Source: Gordonia prachuapensis
GTDB lineage: Bacteria; Actinomycetota; Actinomycetes; Mycobacteriales; Mycobacteriaceae
Assembly (NCBI RefSeq): GCF_036350515.1
Contig: NZ_JAZDUE010000011.1
Coordinates: forward strand, 138,310-202,309
Length of the DNA stretch: 64,000 nucleotides
Direction of reading: 5' to 3'
Of this stretch, positions 16,654 to 24,530 are shown in pieces. The position numbers and the translations under genes are program-made. The notes beneath the pieces were generated by a model, which had not been told where the DNA came from, ran no database searches, and saw nothing but the letters and a program-made list of their open reading frames with translations. Position 1 is the stretch's first letter. Each line of letters opens with the position of its first letter.

Positions 16654-18189
16654 TCAACCCAGCCGACTCAGGACCCGGCGGCGTGCTGGGCGGGCAGCCG
16701 GCAATCGGCCGGCCTCGTAGTCGGCGAGCAACGATCCGACGGTCTCGGCGGAGTCCGTCTTGTTGGTGCCGATGAATCCCGACGGACCACGCTTGATCCA
16801 GCCGGTGACGTAGACCCCCGGCACCGGCGTGTCGTGATCGACGACCCGGCCGGCGTCATGCGGGATGACCCCGCGCGTGTCGTCGAACGGCAGGCCCGGC
16901 ACCGCGACGCCGCGATAGCCGATCGAGGTCAGCACCAGCGACGTCTCGATGGTCTCGGAGATGCCCGTCGATTCCAGGGTTCCCGACGCTCCGACGCGGG
17001 TGTGGTCGACGGTCAGTCCGGTGGCGCGTCCGTCGTCGTCGACCCGGATTGCTGCGGGTGCGCGATGGAACGCCGGGCGGATACGCGGGCCGTCGGCGGG
17101 TGGTCGACCGGCCACCTCGGCCAGCAGGTCCAGCTTCGTCCGGGTCGTCACGTCATCGATGACCAGTTCGGCCGCCGAGGCGAGATCTGCGGGGTCGACG
17201 ACCAGGTTCACCCCCGTGTCGACGAGGCCGACCAGTTCGGGCACGGTGAACGCCGCGTGCGCGGGACCGCGGCGACCCAGCACGACCACCTCCTCGATTG
17301 CCGAGGAACGGAGCGCGGTGAGCGCCTGTGGCGCGAGTGTGGTGTCGGCGAGCGAATCGGGGTCTGCGGTCAGAATGCGTGCCACGTCGAGGGCGACGTT
17401 CCCGTTGCCGATCACCACGGCCCGAGATGACGAGAGGTCGACGTCGAGGTCAGTGTGGTCTGGGTGGCCGTTGTACCACCCCACCAGCGCGGTGGCGCTG
17501 AGAACTCCAGGCGCCGTGGCATTCTCGAGGTCGAGTCGACGGTCGGTCGGCGCGCCGCCGGCCCAGATGACCGCCTGGTGTCGATTCCGCACTTCGTCGA
17601 GTGTGACGTCGGTGCCGACCGCGACGCCGAGCCGGATGTCGCAGCGCGGGTGACCGGCGATGTCGTCGAACAGGCGCATCACCGTACGGGTGGCGAGATG
17701 GTCGGGTGCGACACCGAACCGGGCCAGACCGAATGGACGGTCGAGGCGTTCGTAGACGGTGACCGAGACCTGCGGGTGCCGCAGCAGTTCGTCGGCGGCG
17801 TACATCGCCGACGGTCCGGACCCGACGATGCCGACCGACAACGGGGAGTCGGCGGCCAGCCGGCGCGGGTGGTCGATCGGCGCCAGTGGCAACCGCCGGG
17901 ACGGGTCGACCGGGAATCGGGCCGCGTCTGCGCCTGCGGGTTCGAAGTGTGCGGCGTTGATGTCGGCGAACCGCGCCTGCTCATCGGGGAGTCGATGGCC
18001 GGGGACGATGGCACCCACCGGGCAGGCACTCACGCACGCGCCGCAGTCGACACACGTCGCCGGATCGATGTAGAGCATCTCCGAGGTCCCGAAACCGGGG
18101 TCCTCGGGTGTGGGATGAATGCAGTTGACCGGGCAGGCGTAGACGCAGGATGCGTCACCGCAGCAGGCCTGCGTGACCACGTGGGGCAT
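16654..18189 (-). CDS. fprB: Ferredoxin/ferredoxin-NADP+ reductase fusion, FprB type
   Basis: This 511-residue fusion has an N-terminal bacterial ferredoxin domain. Residues 1-60 carry CCGDASCVYACPVNCIHP and CVDCGACVSACPVGAI, giving clusters of the 7Fe or 2[4Fe-4S] type. An adrenodoxin-reductase-like flavoprotein follows from about residue 115 (VGIVGSGPSAMYAADELL for FAD, VIGNGNVALDVARIL for NADP). The end has the GWIKRGPSGFIGTNKTDS signature. It moves electrons between NADPH and iron-sulfur or P450/di-iron partners. It follows the AurF-like oxygenase by 29 bp on the same strand, so it is probably that enzyme's reductase. M. tuberculosis has the same pair (Rv0885-Rv0886, as I recall). Confidence 0.9.
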   Translation of the reverse strand: MPHVVTQACCGDASCVYACPVNCIHPTPEDPGFGTSEMLYIDPATCVDCGACVSACPVGAIVPGHRLPDEQARFADINAAHFEPAGADAARFPVDPSRRLPLAPIDHPRRLAADSPLSVGIVGSGPSAMYAADELLRHPQVSVTVYERLDRPFGLARFGVAPDHLATRTVMRLFDDIAGHPRCDIRLGVAVGTDVTLDEVRNRHQAVIWAGGAPTDRRLDLENATAPGVLSATALVGWYNGHPDHTDLDVDLSSSRAVVIGNGNVALDVARILTADPDSLADTTLAPQALTALRSSAIEEVVVLGRRGPAHAAFTVPELVGLVDTGVNLVVDPADLASAAELVIDDVTTRTKLDLLAEVAGRPPADGPRIRPAFHRAPAAIRVDDDGRATGLTVDHTRVGASGTLESTGISETIETSLVLTSIGYRGVAVPGLPFDDTRGVIPHDAGRVVDHDTPVPGVYVTGWIKRGPSGFIGTNKTDSAETVGSLLADYEAGRLPAARPARRRVLSRLG

Positions 18190-18218
18190 CGTCGAGATCC
18201 CTTGCAGAGAGCCGCAGC

Positions 18219-19235
18219 TCAGGCCGCGGTGTAGGTGGGCTCACTGCGGAACCGGGACGGACGGCCGTCGATGCCGAGCACCTTCCACAGCAGTCGCGAC
18301 ACCGGATTCATCAGCCCGCACTGCTCGCCGAGCATCCGGACGTCGCCGAACACATTGCGCAGGAACTTCTTCGACTCTGCCGAGCGCCAGAAGATGTCGC
18401 GCATCACCTCATCGGGGACGTCGAAACGCTTCTGAAAGCTCTTGGGCGGCACGACGATCGCGCCGCAGAGGATGCGCATGGTGAGCGGCAACATGAGGGA
18501 GAGCAGGAATCGCTGGATACGCCCCTTGCGTGGGATGGTGTCGCGCAGGAGGTGATGCGCGAAGGAGATGTGCCGGGCTTCCTCGGCCACATGCAATTGC
18601 ATCACCGCCGCCATGGTCGGGTGCAGCGTCGACCTGGTACGCAGGAAGTCCTTCTGGATGTGGTCGATCGGCTCCTCACCGCCGAGGACACCGAAGAAGA
18701 AGAGCGTCGGGAACATCGTCGACGCCAGCGGCACGAGCGGCGAGATCAGGCGATATCCGATCTTGGCTCCCGGAACGTCCATGCCCGTGCGGTTCACGAA
18801 CTCCTGGAACATCAGTGTGTGGTTGCACTCCTCTTTCGATTCGTGCGTGGTGTAGCGGAACTCCTTGGCGCCGTTGGGGAGCTTGAAGCTGTACTGCATG
18901 AGTCCGCGGATCAGTATCGACTCGAACTGCAGGCCGACCTTGGCGACGTTGGCCTGACGCCACATGCCGATCTCGATCTGCTTGTCGACGGGTAGTTGCT
19001 GATACCAGGGGTGCCGGCCGACGGGGTCGACGTCCTTGGAGAGCACCCACCGCGGATCGTCGGGCACCACCGCCATCTCCGGCGAGTCCCAGTCGATGTC
19101 GATGTAGGGGTCGAAGTTGCGGTGGACCGATGCCGACGACAGGTCGTCGAGCACCTGCGTGTAGTCGTCGTCGGCGCCGGATGGGTCCCGGTCGGGTACG
19201 TACTGCTGTCCGATGCGGTCGATAGCGTTCGTCAT
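18219..19235 (-). CDS. AurF-like di-iron oxygenase
   Basis: This 338-residue protein belongs to the AurF/p-aminobenzoate N-oxygenase ferritin-like group. Two di-iron motifs are visible: the E-x-K-E-E-x-x-H pattern in HESKEECNHTLMF (about 145-158) and HVAEEARHISFAHH (about 232-246), plus an upstream glutamate in QFESILIRG. Such enzymes oxidise arylamines or hydroxylate substrates using two electrons from a reductase. The following FprB-type fusion is the likely donor. ATG 19235 has GAAGGA upstream. The promoter region carries a -35/-10 pair, an inverted repeat and three 15-bp direct repeats. The substrate is unknown. Confidence 0.85.
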   Translation of the reverse strand: MTNAIDRIGQQYVPDRDPSGADDDYTQVLDDLSSASVHRNFDPYIDIDWDSPEMAVVPDDPRWVLSKDVDPVGRHPWYQQLPVDKQIEIGMWRQANVAKVGLQFESILIRGLMQYSFKLPNGAKEFRYTTHESKEECNHTLMFQEFVNRTGMDVPGAKIGYRLISPLVPLASTMFPTLFFFGVLGGEEPIDHIQKDFLRTRSTLHPTMAAVMQLHVAEEARHISFAHHLLRDTIPRKGRIQRFLLSLMLPLTMRILCGAIVVPPKSFQKRFDVPDEVMRDIFWRSAESKKFLRNVFGDVRMLGEQCGLMNPVSRLLWKVLGIDGRPSRFRSEPTYTAA

Positions 19236-19249
19236 GGCTGCGGGTCCTT

Positions 19250-19294
19250 CGGTTGTCCGGATTCCGGTTGTCCGGATTCCAGCTGTTCGGATCC
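19250..19294. repeat. Three tandem 15-bp repeats in the aurF-like leader
   Basis: CGGTTGTCCGGATTC occurs exactly at 19250-19264 and 19265-19279, and a diverged third copy (CAGCTGTTCGGATCC) follows at 19280-19294. They lie between the predicted transcription start (about 19335) and the ATG at 19235, in the 5' untranslated region. They could be regulator sites, an RNA-binding array or a slippage product. Confidence 0.8.
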
Positions 19295-19341
19295 TCGGTG
19301 CGATACGTGGCACGGGGCCGACGGATCGGTCGATGTCTGAG

Positions 19342-19371
19342 AAACTAGTTCGACGGACAGTTATCTGTCAA
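19342..19371 (-). promoter_or_regulatory. Promoter of the aurF-like/fprB operon with overlapping operator
   Basis: Minus strand: -35 TTGACA (19366-19371), 18-bp spacer, -10 TAGTTT (19342-19347), close to the sigma-A consensus. The inverted repeat GACAG-TTAT-CTGTC (19356-19369) overlaps the -35 box and the spacer, as expected for a repressor operator of TetR or similar type. No regulator gene is adjacent. Confidence 0.65.
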
Positions 19372-19442
19372 CACTCAATGTCACAATTCGTGATGGCACT
19401 GCGTGCCGCCATCGACGCCCGGCTCTGGGTCAGGATGGTTGC

Positions 19443-21326
19443 ATGGAGAAGGTTCTGCTCGCGATCATCGCGGTTCTGGGGATCGCGGCGGCCCAGGTCC
19501 TCGGCCCGCGGCTGCGCGTGGCGCCACCGTTGCTCCTGATCGTCGTTGGGGCGGTCGTGGGCGTGCTGCCGTTCGTCCCCGAGATCGCGGTCGACCCGGA
19601 ATGGATTCTTGTCGGTGTGCTGCCGCCGCTGCTGTATTCGGCGGCGGTGTCGATGCCCACGATGGATTTCCGGCGAGATTTCACCGCGATCAGCGCCTTG
19701 TCGGTGGTGCTCGTCGTCATCAGTTCGGTGGTCCTCGGCTTCTTCTTCGCATGGGTCCTGCCCGGCGTCGGCATCGCCACCGGTATCGCCCTCGGGGCGA
19801 TCGTGTCACCGACGGACGCAGTAGCCACCTCCATCGCCAAGAGGTTCGGTGTCCCCGGACGGGTCATCGCGATCCTGGAGGGCGAGAGTCTGTTCAACGA
19901 CGCCACCGCGCTGGTGCTGCTCCGCGCCGCGGTCGCGGCGACGGCCGCCGGATTCTCGATCGGGTACGTCGCGGTCAGCTTCCTCTGGGCGGTCGCCGCG
20001 GCCGTGGCCATCGGGGCCGTCGTCGGCTGGGGCAATCTGTGGGTACGTCGGCGTGTCGGCGATGCGACGGTGAACACCGCCATCTCCTTCACCGTTCCCT
20101 ATCTCGCCTATCTGCCGGCCGAGGAACTCGGCGCGTCCGGTCTCGTCGCCGCGGTGACCGCCGGGTTGATCACCGGGGCCGGCGCAGTGCGCTACCTATC
20201 GCCCCGACACCGGGTCTCTGACGCACAGAACTGGCGGACCGTCGAGTTGCTTGCCGAGGGCGGTGTGTTCCTGCTGATGGGTCTCGAACTGTGGGGCCTC
20301 CTGGTCGACGTTCGTGATGATCACGGAGGAATTGCGACCGCGGTCTGGATCGGCCTGGCGGCCCTTGCGCTGACCATCGTGGTCCGCGCCGTCTATGTGA
20401 CGCCGCTGATCCTGTGGCTGGATCGGGTGTCTCGTCGGGGGAGCGCCATGCGGCCGTACCTCGAAGACATGAATGCGACCGTTGCGGAGAAGTCGCGGCG
20501 CGCGCAGAAGCACGCCCAGTCGACGGGAAGTAGCGCCCAGTCGACGGGAAGTGGCACCCAGTCGACGGGAAGTGGCGCACAGTCGACGGAGAACGGCGCC
20601 CAGTCGACGGGGGATGGTGCCCGGCCGAGGCCCGCGCTGAGTCTCAGCCGCAAGAAGCGCACCCGGTCTCGGAGGGAGCAGGTCTCGACCGCGGCGTTTG
20701 CCGCGAACCCCGAACGCGTACAGCGGGTCCGGAACCGGATCTCGCGTCGGATCGCCGACATCGACTACTACACAAGGGCTCCGATGGGTCCCAAGGAGGG
20801 CTCGATCATCGTCTGGGCGGGGATGCGCGGCGTGGTCACGCTGGCCGCGGCCCAGACGTTGCCGGCCGACACGCCGTCGCGATCCCTCGTCGTACTCATC
20901 GCGTTCGTCGTGGCGGCCGCATCGCTGATCGTGCAGGGCGGCACTCTCGGCTGGATCATCCGTCGCCTGCGTCTGGCCGACATCTCCGACGATCGAGCAG
21001 CCGAACGCGCGCGCCTGCATGCCGAAATGGCCCGAACGGCGTCGGAGACCCTCGCGGCGTCCGATGTCGCCCAGCGCTACCCGTGGATCAGGGAACGCAT
21101 CGAGCGAATGGAGCGCGAGGCGGACTCCGACGACACCGTCATCGGCACCAACCTGGCGTTTCGTCAGGCGTTCGAACACACCCGCCGCGCGATCATCGAT
21201 GCACAACGAGAAGCGTTGCTACGCATGCGCGATGCCGGTACGTACCATTCTGCTCTGCTCAGTAGCGAACTGGCTCAGCTCGATGCCGAGGAGATCAGTC
21301 TGGACATGCGCGTGGACGGGAAGTGA
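19443..21326 (+). CDS. CPA1-family Na+(K+)/H+ antiporter, NhaP type
   Basis: This 627-residue antiporter has about 12 membrane helices. Hallmarks are the SPTDAVATSIAKRFGVPGRV segment (ion-binding aspartate), EGESLFNDATALVLL (the N-D pair of electroneutral CPA1 antiporters) and the late GMRGVVTLAAA block. A cytoplasmic insert at residues 359-393 is built from five copies of a 7-residue repeat of the form QSTGSxA, encoded by a 21-bp minisatellite. A charged, coiled-coil-like C-terminal tail follows from about residue 520. CAGGAT at 19431-19436 is a plausible -10 six nucleotides before ATG 19443. It is divergent from the oxygenase operon. Confidence 0.9.
   Translation: MEKVLLAIIAVLGIAAAQVLGPRLRVAPPLLLIVVGAVVGVLPFVPEIAVDPEWILVGVLPPLLYSAAVSMPTMDFRRDFTAISALSVVLVVISSVVLGFFFAWVLPGVGIATGIALGAIVSPTDAVATSIAKRFGVPGRVIAILEGESLFNDATALVLLRAAVAATAAGFSIGYVAVSFLWAVAAAVAIGAVVGWGNLWVRRRVGDATVNTAISFTVPYLAYLPAEELGASGLVAAVTAGLITGAGAVRYLSPRHRVSDAQNWRTVELLAEGGVFLLMGLELWGLLVDVRDDHGGIATAVWIGLAALALTIVVRAVYVTPLILWLDRVSRRGSAMRPYLEDMNATVAEKSRRAQKHAQSTGSSAQSTGSGTQSTGSGAQSTENGAQSTGDGARPRPALSLSRKKRTRSRREQVSTAAFAANPERVQRVRNRISRRIADIDYYTRAPMGPKEGSIIVWAGMRGVVTLAAAQTLPADTPSRSLVVLIAFVVAAASLIVQGGTLGWIIRRLRLADISDDRAAERARLHAEMARTASETLAASDVAQRYPWIRERIERMEREADSDDTVIGTNLAFRQAFEHTRRAIIDAQREALLRMRDAGTYHSALLSSELAQLDAEEISLDMRVDGK
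20517..20621 (+). repeat. Five-copy 21-bp coding minisatellite
   Basis: Five head-to-tail 21-bp units start at 20517, 20538, 20559, 20580 and 20601, each beginning CAGTCGACGG. Copies 1-3 are nearly identical and copies 4-5 have drifted. Because 21 is a multiple of three, gain or loss of copies keeps the antiporter frame. The unit encodes QSTGSGA-like heptapeptides in a cytoplasmic loop. Confidence 0.95.
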
Positions 21327-21333
21327 TCGGGAG

Positions 21334-21597
21334 TCAGCGTCGGGAGTCGTAGGGCAGCAATGCCATCTCGCGTGCATTGCGGATGGCGGTGGCCACCTGA
21401 CGCTGTTCCTGAGGTGACAGGCCGGTGACGCGGCGACTGCGGATGCGTCCCTTGTCGGACAGGAACTGGCGGAGCAGCGCGACGTCCTTGTAGTCGACGG
21501 GATTGTTCCCGTCGACGCGGACGCCGGATGCGGTCAACAGGTTGCGCGCACGCTTCGGCGGGACCTCTCTGCGAGTACGAGTCGGTTTGCGGGCCAT
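21334..21597 (-). CDS. rpsR: 30S ribosomal protein S18, cysteine-free (zinc-independent) paralogue
   Basis: This 87-residue S18 protein (MARKPTRTRREVPPKRARNL...; VDYKDVALLRQFLSDKGRIRSRRVTGLS) contains no cysteine, so it is the C-minus form used when zinc is scarce. It is the last gene of a four-gene operon rpmB-rpmG-rpsN-rpsR, separated from rpsN by 24 bp with GAGAGGAAAG upstream of ATG 21597. In mycobacteria this set is repressed by Zur and replaces zinc-binding ribosomal proteins, freeing zinc. Confidence 0.95.
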   Translation of the reverse strand: MARKPTRTRREVPPKRARNLLTASGVRVDGNNPVDYKDVALLRQFLSDKGRIRSRRVTGLSPQEQRQVATAIRNAREMALLPYDSRR

Positions 21598-21621
21598 GGA
21601 CTTTCCTCTCTGGTCGACGGT

Positions 21622-21927
21622 CTACCAGCTGGACTTCTGGATGCCGGGCAGCTCACCGCGATGCGCGAGTTCCCGGAAGCGGACGCGTGACAAACCGGCT
21701 TTGCCGATGTAGCCGCGGGGTCGTCCGTCGACGGCATCGCGGTTGCGGAGGCGGGTGGGACTCGCGTCGCGCGGCAGCCGCTGCAGCCGGCGTTGGGCGT
21801 CGGCCTGCTGCTGCGGGGTCGACGTCGGCGCGGCGATGATGCGTTTGAGCTCGGCGCGGGACGCGGCGTGCTTGGCCACCATCTCGCGCCGGTGCTCGTT
21901 GCGGATGATCTTGGCTTTCTTGGCCAT
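21622..21927 (-). CDS. rpsN: 30S ribosomal protein S14, zinc-independent paralogue
   Basis: This 101-residue S14 protein (MAKKAKIIRNEHRREMVAKHAASRAELKR; C-terminus RVRFRELAHRGELPGIQKSSW) is the long form without the CxxC zinc pairs. The residues RNRDAVDGRPRGYIGKAGLSR fill the rRNA-binding role. ATG 21927 shares one nucleotide with the rpmG stop (TGATG), so translation is coupled. It belongs to the zinc-starvation operon. Confidence 0.96.
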   Translation of the reverse strand: MAKKAKIIRNEHRREMVAKHAASRAELKRIIAAPTSTPQQQADAQRRLQRLPRDASPTRLRNRDAVDGRPRGYIGKAGLSRVRFRELAHRGELPGIQKSSW

Positions 21928-22091
21928 CAGCGGTCCTCTCGGAAGTCGACGTGGCGCCTGACGACCGGGTCGTACTTGCGGAGCACCATGCGGTCGGGGT
22001 CGTTGCGGCGATTCTTGCGGGTCACGTAGGTGTATCCGGTGCCTGCGGTTGAACGCAGCTTGATGATCGGACGGATCTCGTTGCGGGCCAT
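21927..22091 (-). CDS. rpmG: 50S ribosomal protein L33, cysteine-free paralogue
   Basis: This short gene codes for 54 residues, MARNEIRPIIKLRSTAGTGY... ending HVDFREDR, a typical L33 with no cysteines (the zinc form carries two CxxC). Start and stop overlap neighbours by one base on both sides (TGATG with rpmB upstream and with rpsN downstream), giving tight coupling inside the operon. Confidence 0.95.
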   Translation of the reverse strand: MARNEIRPIIKLRSTAGTGYTYVTRKNRRNDPDRMVLRKYDPVVRRHVDFREDR

Positions 22092-22327
22092 CAGACTTTC
22101 TCTCCACGTGCGCGGATCGTCGCGAGCACGGACTCGATGCCGAGCTTGTCGATGGTCTTGATTCCCTTCGCGCTCACACGAAGTGTCACGTACCGGCCCT
22201 CACCGGGGACGTAGTAGCGCCGCCGTTGGATGTTGGGGTTCCAACGCCGCGACGTGCGTTTGTGCGAGTGGGACACCTGCTTTCCGAAGCCGGGCTCACG
22301 ACCCGTCACCTGACACCGTTGAGACAT
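22091..22327 (-). CDS. rpmB: 50S ribosomal protein L28, zinc-independent paralogue
   Basis: This 78-residue L28 protein (MSQRCQVTGREPGFGKQVSHSHKRTSRRWNPN in two parts; ending IRARGEKV) keeps one cysteine at residue 5 but lacks the CxxC pairs of the zinc form. It is the first gene of the operon. ATG 22327 has a near-perfect Shine-Dalgarno AAGGAGGTG (complement of 22331-22339). A Zur-box-like sequence lies just upstream, between this gene and the divergent MRF gene. Confidence 0.96.
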   Translation of the reverse strand: MSQRCQVTGREPGFGKQVSHSHKRTSRRWNPNIQRRRYYVPGEGRYVTLRVSAKGIKTIDKLGIESVLATIRARGEKV

Positions 22328-22337
22328 GCGCACCTCC

Positions 22338-22402
22338 TTATTGAAAACGATTGGCTTTAGTGCGGCTGTAAAGGTACCGTCGGATTCGCTCAAATGGAAA
22401 TT
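22338..22402. promoter_or_regulatory. Candidate Zur operator region between rpmB and the MRF gene
   Basis: AT-rich sequence interrupts the GC-rich surroundings. TGAAAACGATTGGCT (22342-22356) matches the mycobacterial Zur box core TGAAAATGATTTTCA at about 11 of 15 positions, and TGGAAATTGATGTCA (22394-22408) matches at about 10. Two imperfect sites, one near each divergent start, would let Zur-Zn repress both directions. The comparison is from memory of the consensus. Confidence 0.5.
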
Positions 22403-22424
22403 GATGTCAACAAGGTGGTGGACG

Positions 22425-23789
22425 GTGAACGACGCAGGAGAAGGCCGGCGGTCCCGTGAGGACGTGGGACGCGACGATCGGACGCCGGTTGTCCTGGTGA
22501 CCGGCCTGGACTCGGCGGCGGTCGGACGGGTGGGTGATGCACTCGTGGGTGACGACGCGTCGTCGGGGACGGTTCTCGTGCACCACGACCTCACGCACGT
22601 CGGCGACGGTAGGGTCTCCCGGCGGATGAGCTGGGTCGATCCCGATGGCCGCCGGCGTGACCGGACGCTGGGCATCGAACTCGCCCACGGGTGCGTGTCG
22701 TGCACTTTGCGCGAGGATCTCCTGCCGCTGCTGCGGCGTTTGCATCGCCGGTCGACGGTGCGGCGGATCGTGGTGACGCTGGACCCGATCCTCGAGCCCG
22801 AACGCATCGCGTGGGCGATCGAGGAGGTGATCGTCGAGGACATGCCCGGTTTCGTCGACGGCACCGCCTCCCGCGACGTCCGGATCGATGCGACGATCGC
22901 CTGTGTCGCAGAACAGGACTGGCTCGAATCCGCGACTGGCGACGGCAGTCTGGCGGAGGCGGGATTCCTGCACGTCGACGATGACCGCACCTTGGCTCAG
23001 GTGGCGGTCGGCCAGGTCTCGTTCGCCGATGCGCTCGTGGTCGCCGGCTGCGACCCGGCGCTGCGCGACGCGTGGGAGTCCGCCCGTCTCACCGCCGTCC
23101 TGAAACGCCTGGCGCCGCACGCGCCGATCATGATGGAACTGCCCCAGCGGCCGATGACGTCCGTCCTGGTCGAGCGTCTGCTCGCCGCGGTGGCGCCGAC
23201 GGCACGTCGAGGACGCATCGACGCGCCGCACGACCCGTTACTGCGAGGCGAGCCGCCTTTGGACGCCGACTGCGGCGTGTCCTGGGTGGAGTTCCACTCG
23301 GACCGGCCGATGCACCCGGAGCGGCTGCATGACGCCATCGACGCGTTGCTCGACGGCGTGGTGTGCGCGCGGGGCCGGATCTGGCTCGCGACCCAGCATG
23401 AGGAGGCGCTGTGGCTCGAGTCGGCCGGAGGCGCACTGCAGGTCGCGGCGGGCGGTCGTTGGCTGGCGGCGATGGACGAGTCGCAGCTGGCGCAGATCTC
23501 ACACGAGCGCCGAGCGATGGGTGCGCTGCGATGGGATGAGGAGTACGGCGACCGACACACGTCGCTGGTGGCGCTCGTTCACCGCGCGGAGGCCTCCGAC
23601 ATCCAGGAGGCGCTTCGCGCCGCGTGCCTCAACGAGATCGAATTCGCTGCCGGACAGGAGTTCTGGGCGAGCTTCGAGGATCCGTTCGGTCTCTTTCACG
23701 CCGACCCGTGCGACGATCTCGACCCGCCCGGGGTGGAGACCGTCGACGCTCTGCAGATCATCGACAACCCCGACCACCGAGAGGCCTGA
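22425..23789 (+). CDS. mrf: Ribosome hibernation factor-recruiting protein MRF (COG0523/CobW-like)
   Basis: This protein of about 454 residues is of the COG0523 type. It keeps the metal motif GCVSC (C90 and C93 from this start) and a CobW C-terminal domain (VEFHSDRPMHPERLHDAIDALLDGV...; GDRHTSLVALVH). The P-loop position reads VTGLDSAAVG, without GKT, so GTP binding is doubtful. In mycobacteria the homologue in this locus (MRF) recruits the hibernation factor Mpy to cysteine-free ribosomes under zinc starvation. The start is uncertain: GTG 22425 has AAGGTGG 6 nt upstream, while ATG 22404 is possible. It is divergent from the alternative ribosomal operon and precedes rpmE2 by 2 bp. Confidence 0.85.
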   Translation: MNDAGEGRRSREDVGRDDRTPVVLVTGLDSAAVGRVGDALVGDDASSGTVLVHHDLTHVGDGRVSRRMSWVDPDGRRRDRTLGIELAHGCVSCTLREDLLPLLRRLHRRSTVRRIVVTLDPILEPERIAWAIEEVIVEDMPGFVDGTASRDVRIDATIACVAEQDWLESATGDGSLAEAGFLHVDDDRTLAQVAVGQVSFADALVVAGCDPALRDAWESARLTAVLKRLAPHAPIMMELPQRPMTSVLVERLLAAVAPTARRGRIDAPHDPLLRGEPPLDADCGVSWVEFHSDRPMHPERLHDAIDALLDGVVCARGRIWLATQHEEALWLESAGGALQVAAGGRWLAAMDESQLAQISHERRAMGALRWDEEYGDRHTSLVALVHRAEASDIQEALRAACLNEIEFAAGQEFWASFEDPFGLFHADPCDDLDPPGVETVDALQIIDNPDHREA

Positions 23790-23791
23790 CC

Positions 23792-24043
23792 ATGAAGAAG
23801 GACATCCACCCCGACTACCACGTCGTCATCATTCGCGATGCGTCGACGGGTTCACAGTTCCTGACGCGATCCACCGCGACCTCCGACGACTCGGTCGAAT
23901 GGAGCGACGGCAACACCTATCCGCGGATCACCGTGGACGTGACGAGTGAGTCCCACCCGTTCTACACCGGTGTGGCGCGTGTCCGAGACGTCGCCGGGCG
24001 TGTGGAGAAGTTCAATCGCCGCTATCCGAACATGCGCCGCTGA
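23792..24043 (+). CDS. rpmE2: 50S ribosomal protein L31 type B
   Basis: This 83-residue L31 protein (MKKDIHPDYHVVIIRDASTG...; GRVEKFNRRYPNMRR) is of type B, lacking the cysteines of zinc-binding L31. ATG 23792 follows the MRF stop by two bases, so the two genes are co-translated. It completes the set of five zinc-independent ribosomal proteins in this island, all expected to be induced together when zinc is low. Confidence 0.95.
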   Translation: MKKDIHPDYHVVIIRDASTGSQFLTRSTATSDDSVEWSDGNTYPRITVDVTSESHPFYTGVARVRDVAGRVEKFNRRYPNMRR

Positions 24044-24065
24044 ACGGTCCGTCGGGTGTTTCGGC

Positions 24066-24401
24066 TCACGACGACAGAACCGGACCGATTCCCGACAAGA
24101 AGAAGATGAACATCGCCAGCAGGAACCAGGAGGCGCCCTGCCAGATCTGCCAGCGCCCGTTGCCCCGCCAGTTCCGGTAGGTCCGCCACAGCGCGGCCAG
24201 CGCGCCGATCAGGACGACGATCGGCGCCGCCACGATCAAGGCCACCCGGACGCCGCCATCGGACATCCCTGCGATCCACAGAATGACAAGCGCCGCAGCG
24301 ATTGTCACCATGCCGTGGATGACCGCCTGCCGTAGCTCGGGAGCCCGGCCCACGGGTACGCGGTGTTCGGTCGTGTCGTGTTCCTGATTGATCATGTTCA
24401 C
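24066..24401 (-). CDS. Small membrane protein of unknown function
   Basis: This 111-residue protein has three predicted membrane helices (about 27-45 MVTIAAALVILWIAGM, 52-68 ALIVAAPIVVLIGALAA and 90-108 FLLAMFIFFLSGIGPVL). The basic loop WRTYRNWRGNGRWQIWQG lies between helices two and three. I do not recognise the family. GTG 24401 has GGTGGAG about 5 nt upstream; ATG 24395 is the alternative. It is divergent from the universal stress protein gene and convergent with rpmE2. Confidence 0.65.
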   Translation of the reverse strand: MNMINQEHDTTEHRVPVGRAPELRQAVIHGMVTIAAALVILWIAGMSDGGVRVALIVAAPIVVLIGALAALWRTYRNWRGNGRWQIWQGASWFLLAMFIFFLSGIGPVLSS

Positions 24402-24530
24402 CTCGACTCCACCCTACTCGGTGCGAATACGGCTGTGACCGGGACCTTTTGCTCATTGCCGGGTCGGCATCACGAGGGCAGGATGAAGATGAGGAGCAGA
24501 AGACCGAGACGAGTGAGGAGTGGGATCGAG

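Noticed and set aside
24436..24460. A DosR-like box upstream of the universal stress protein (GGGACC near 24441)
   Set aside because: Only the left half-site fits. The right half diverges at most positions, so the match is no better than chance in this composition.
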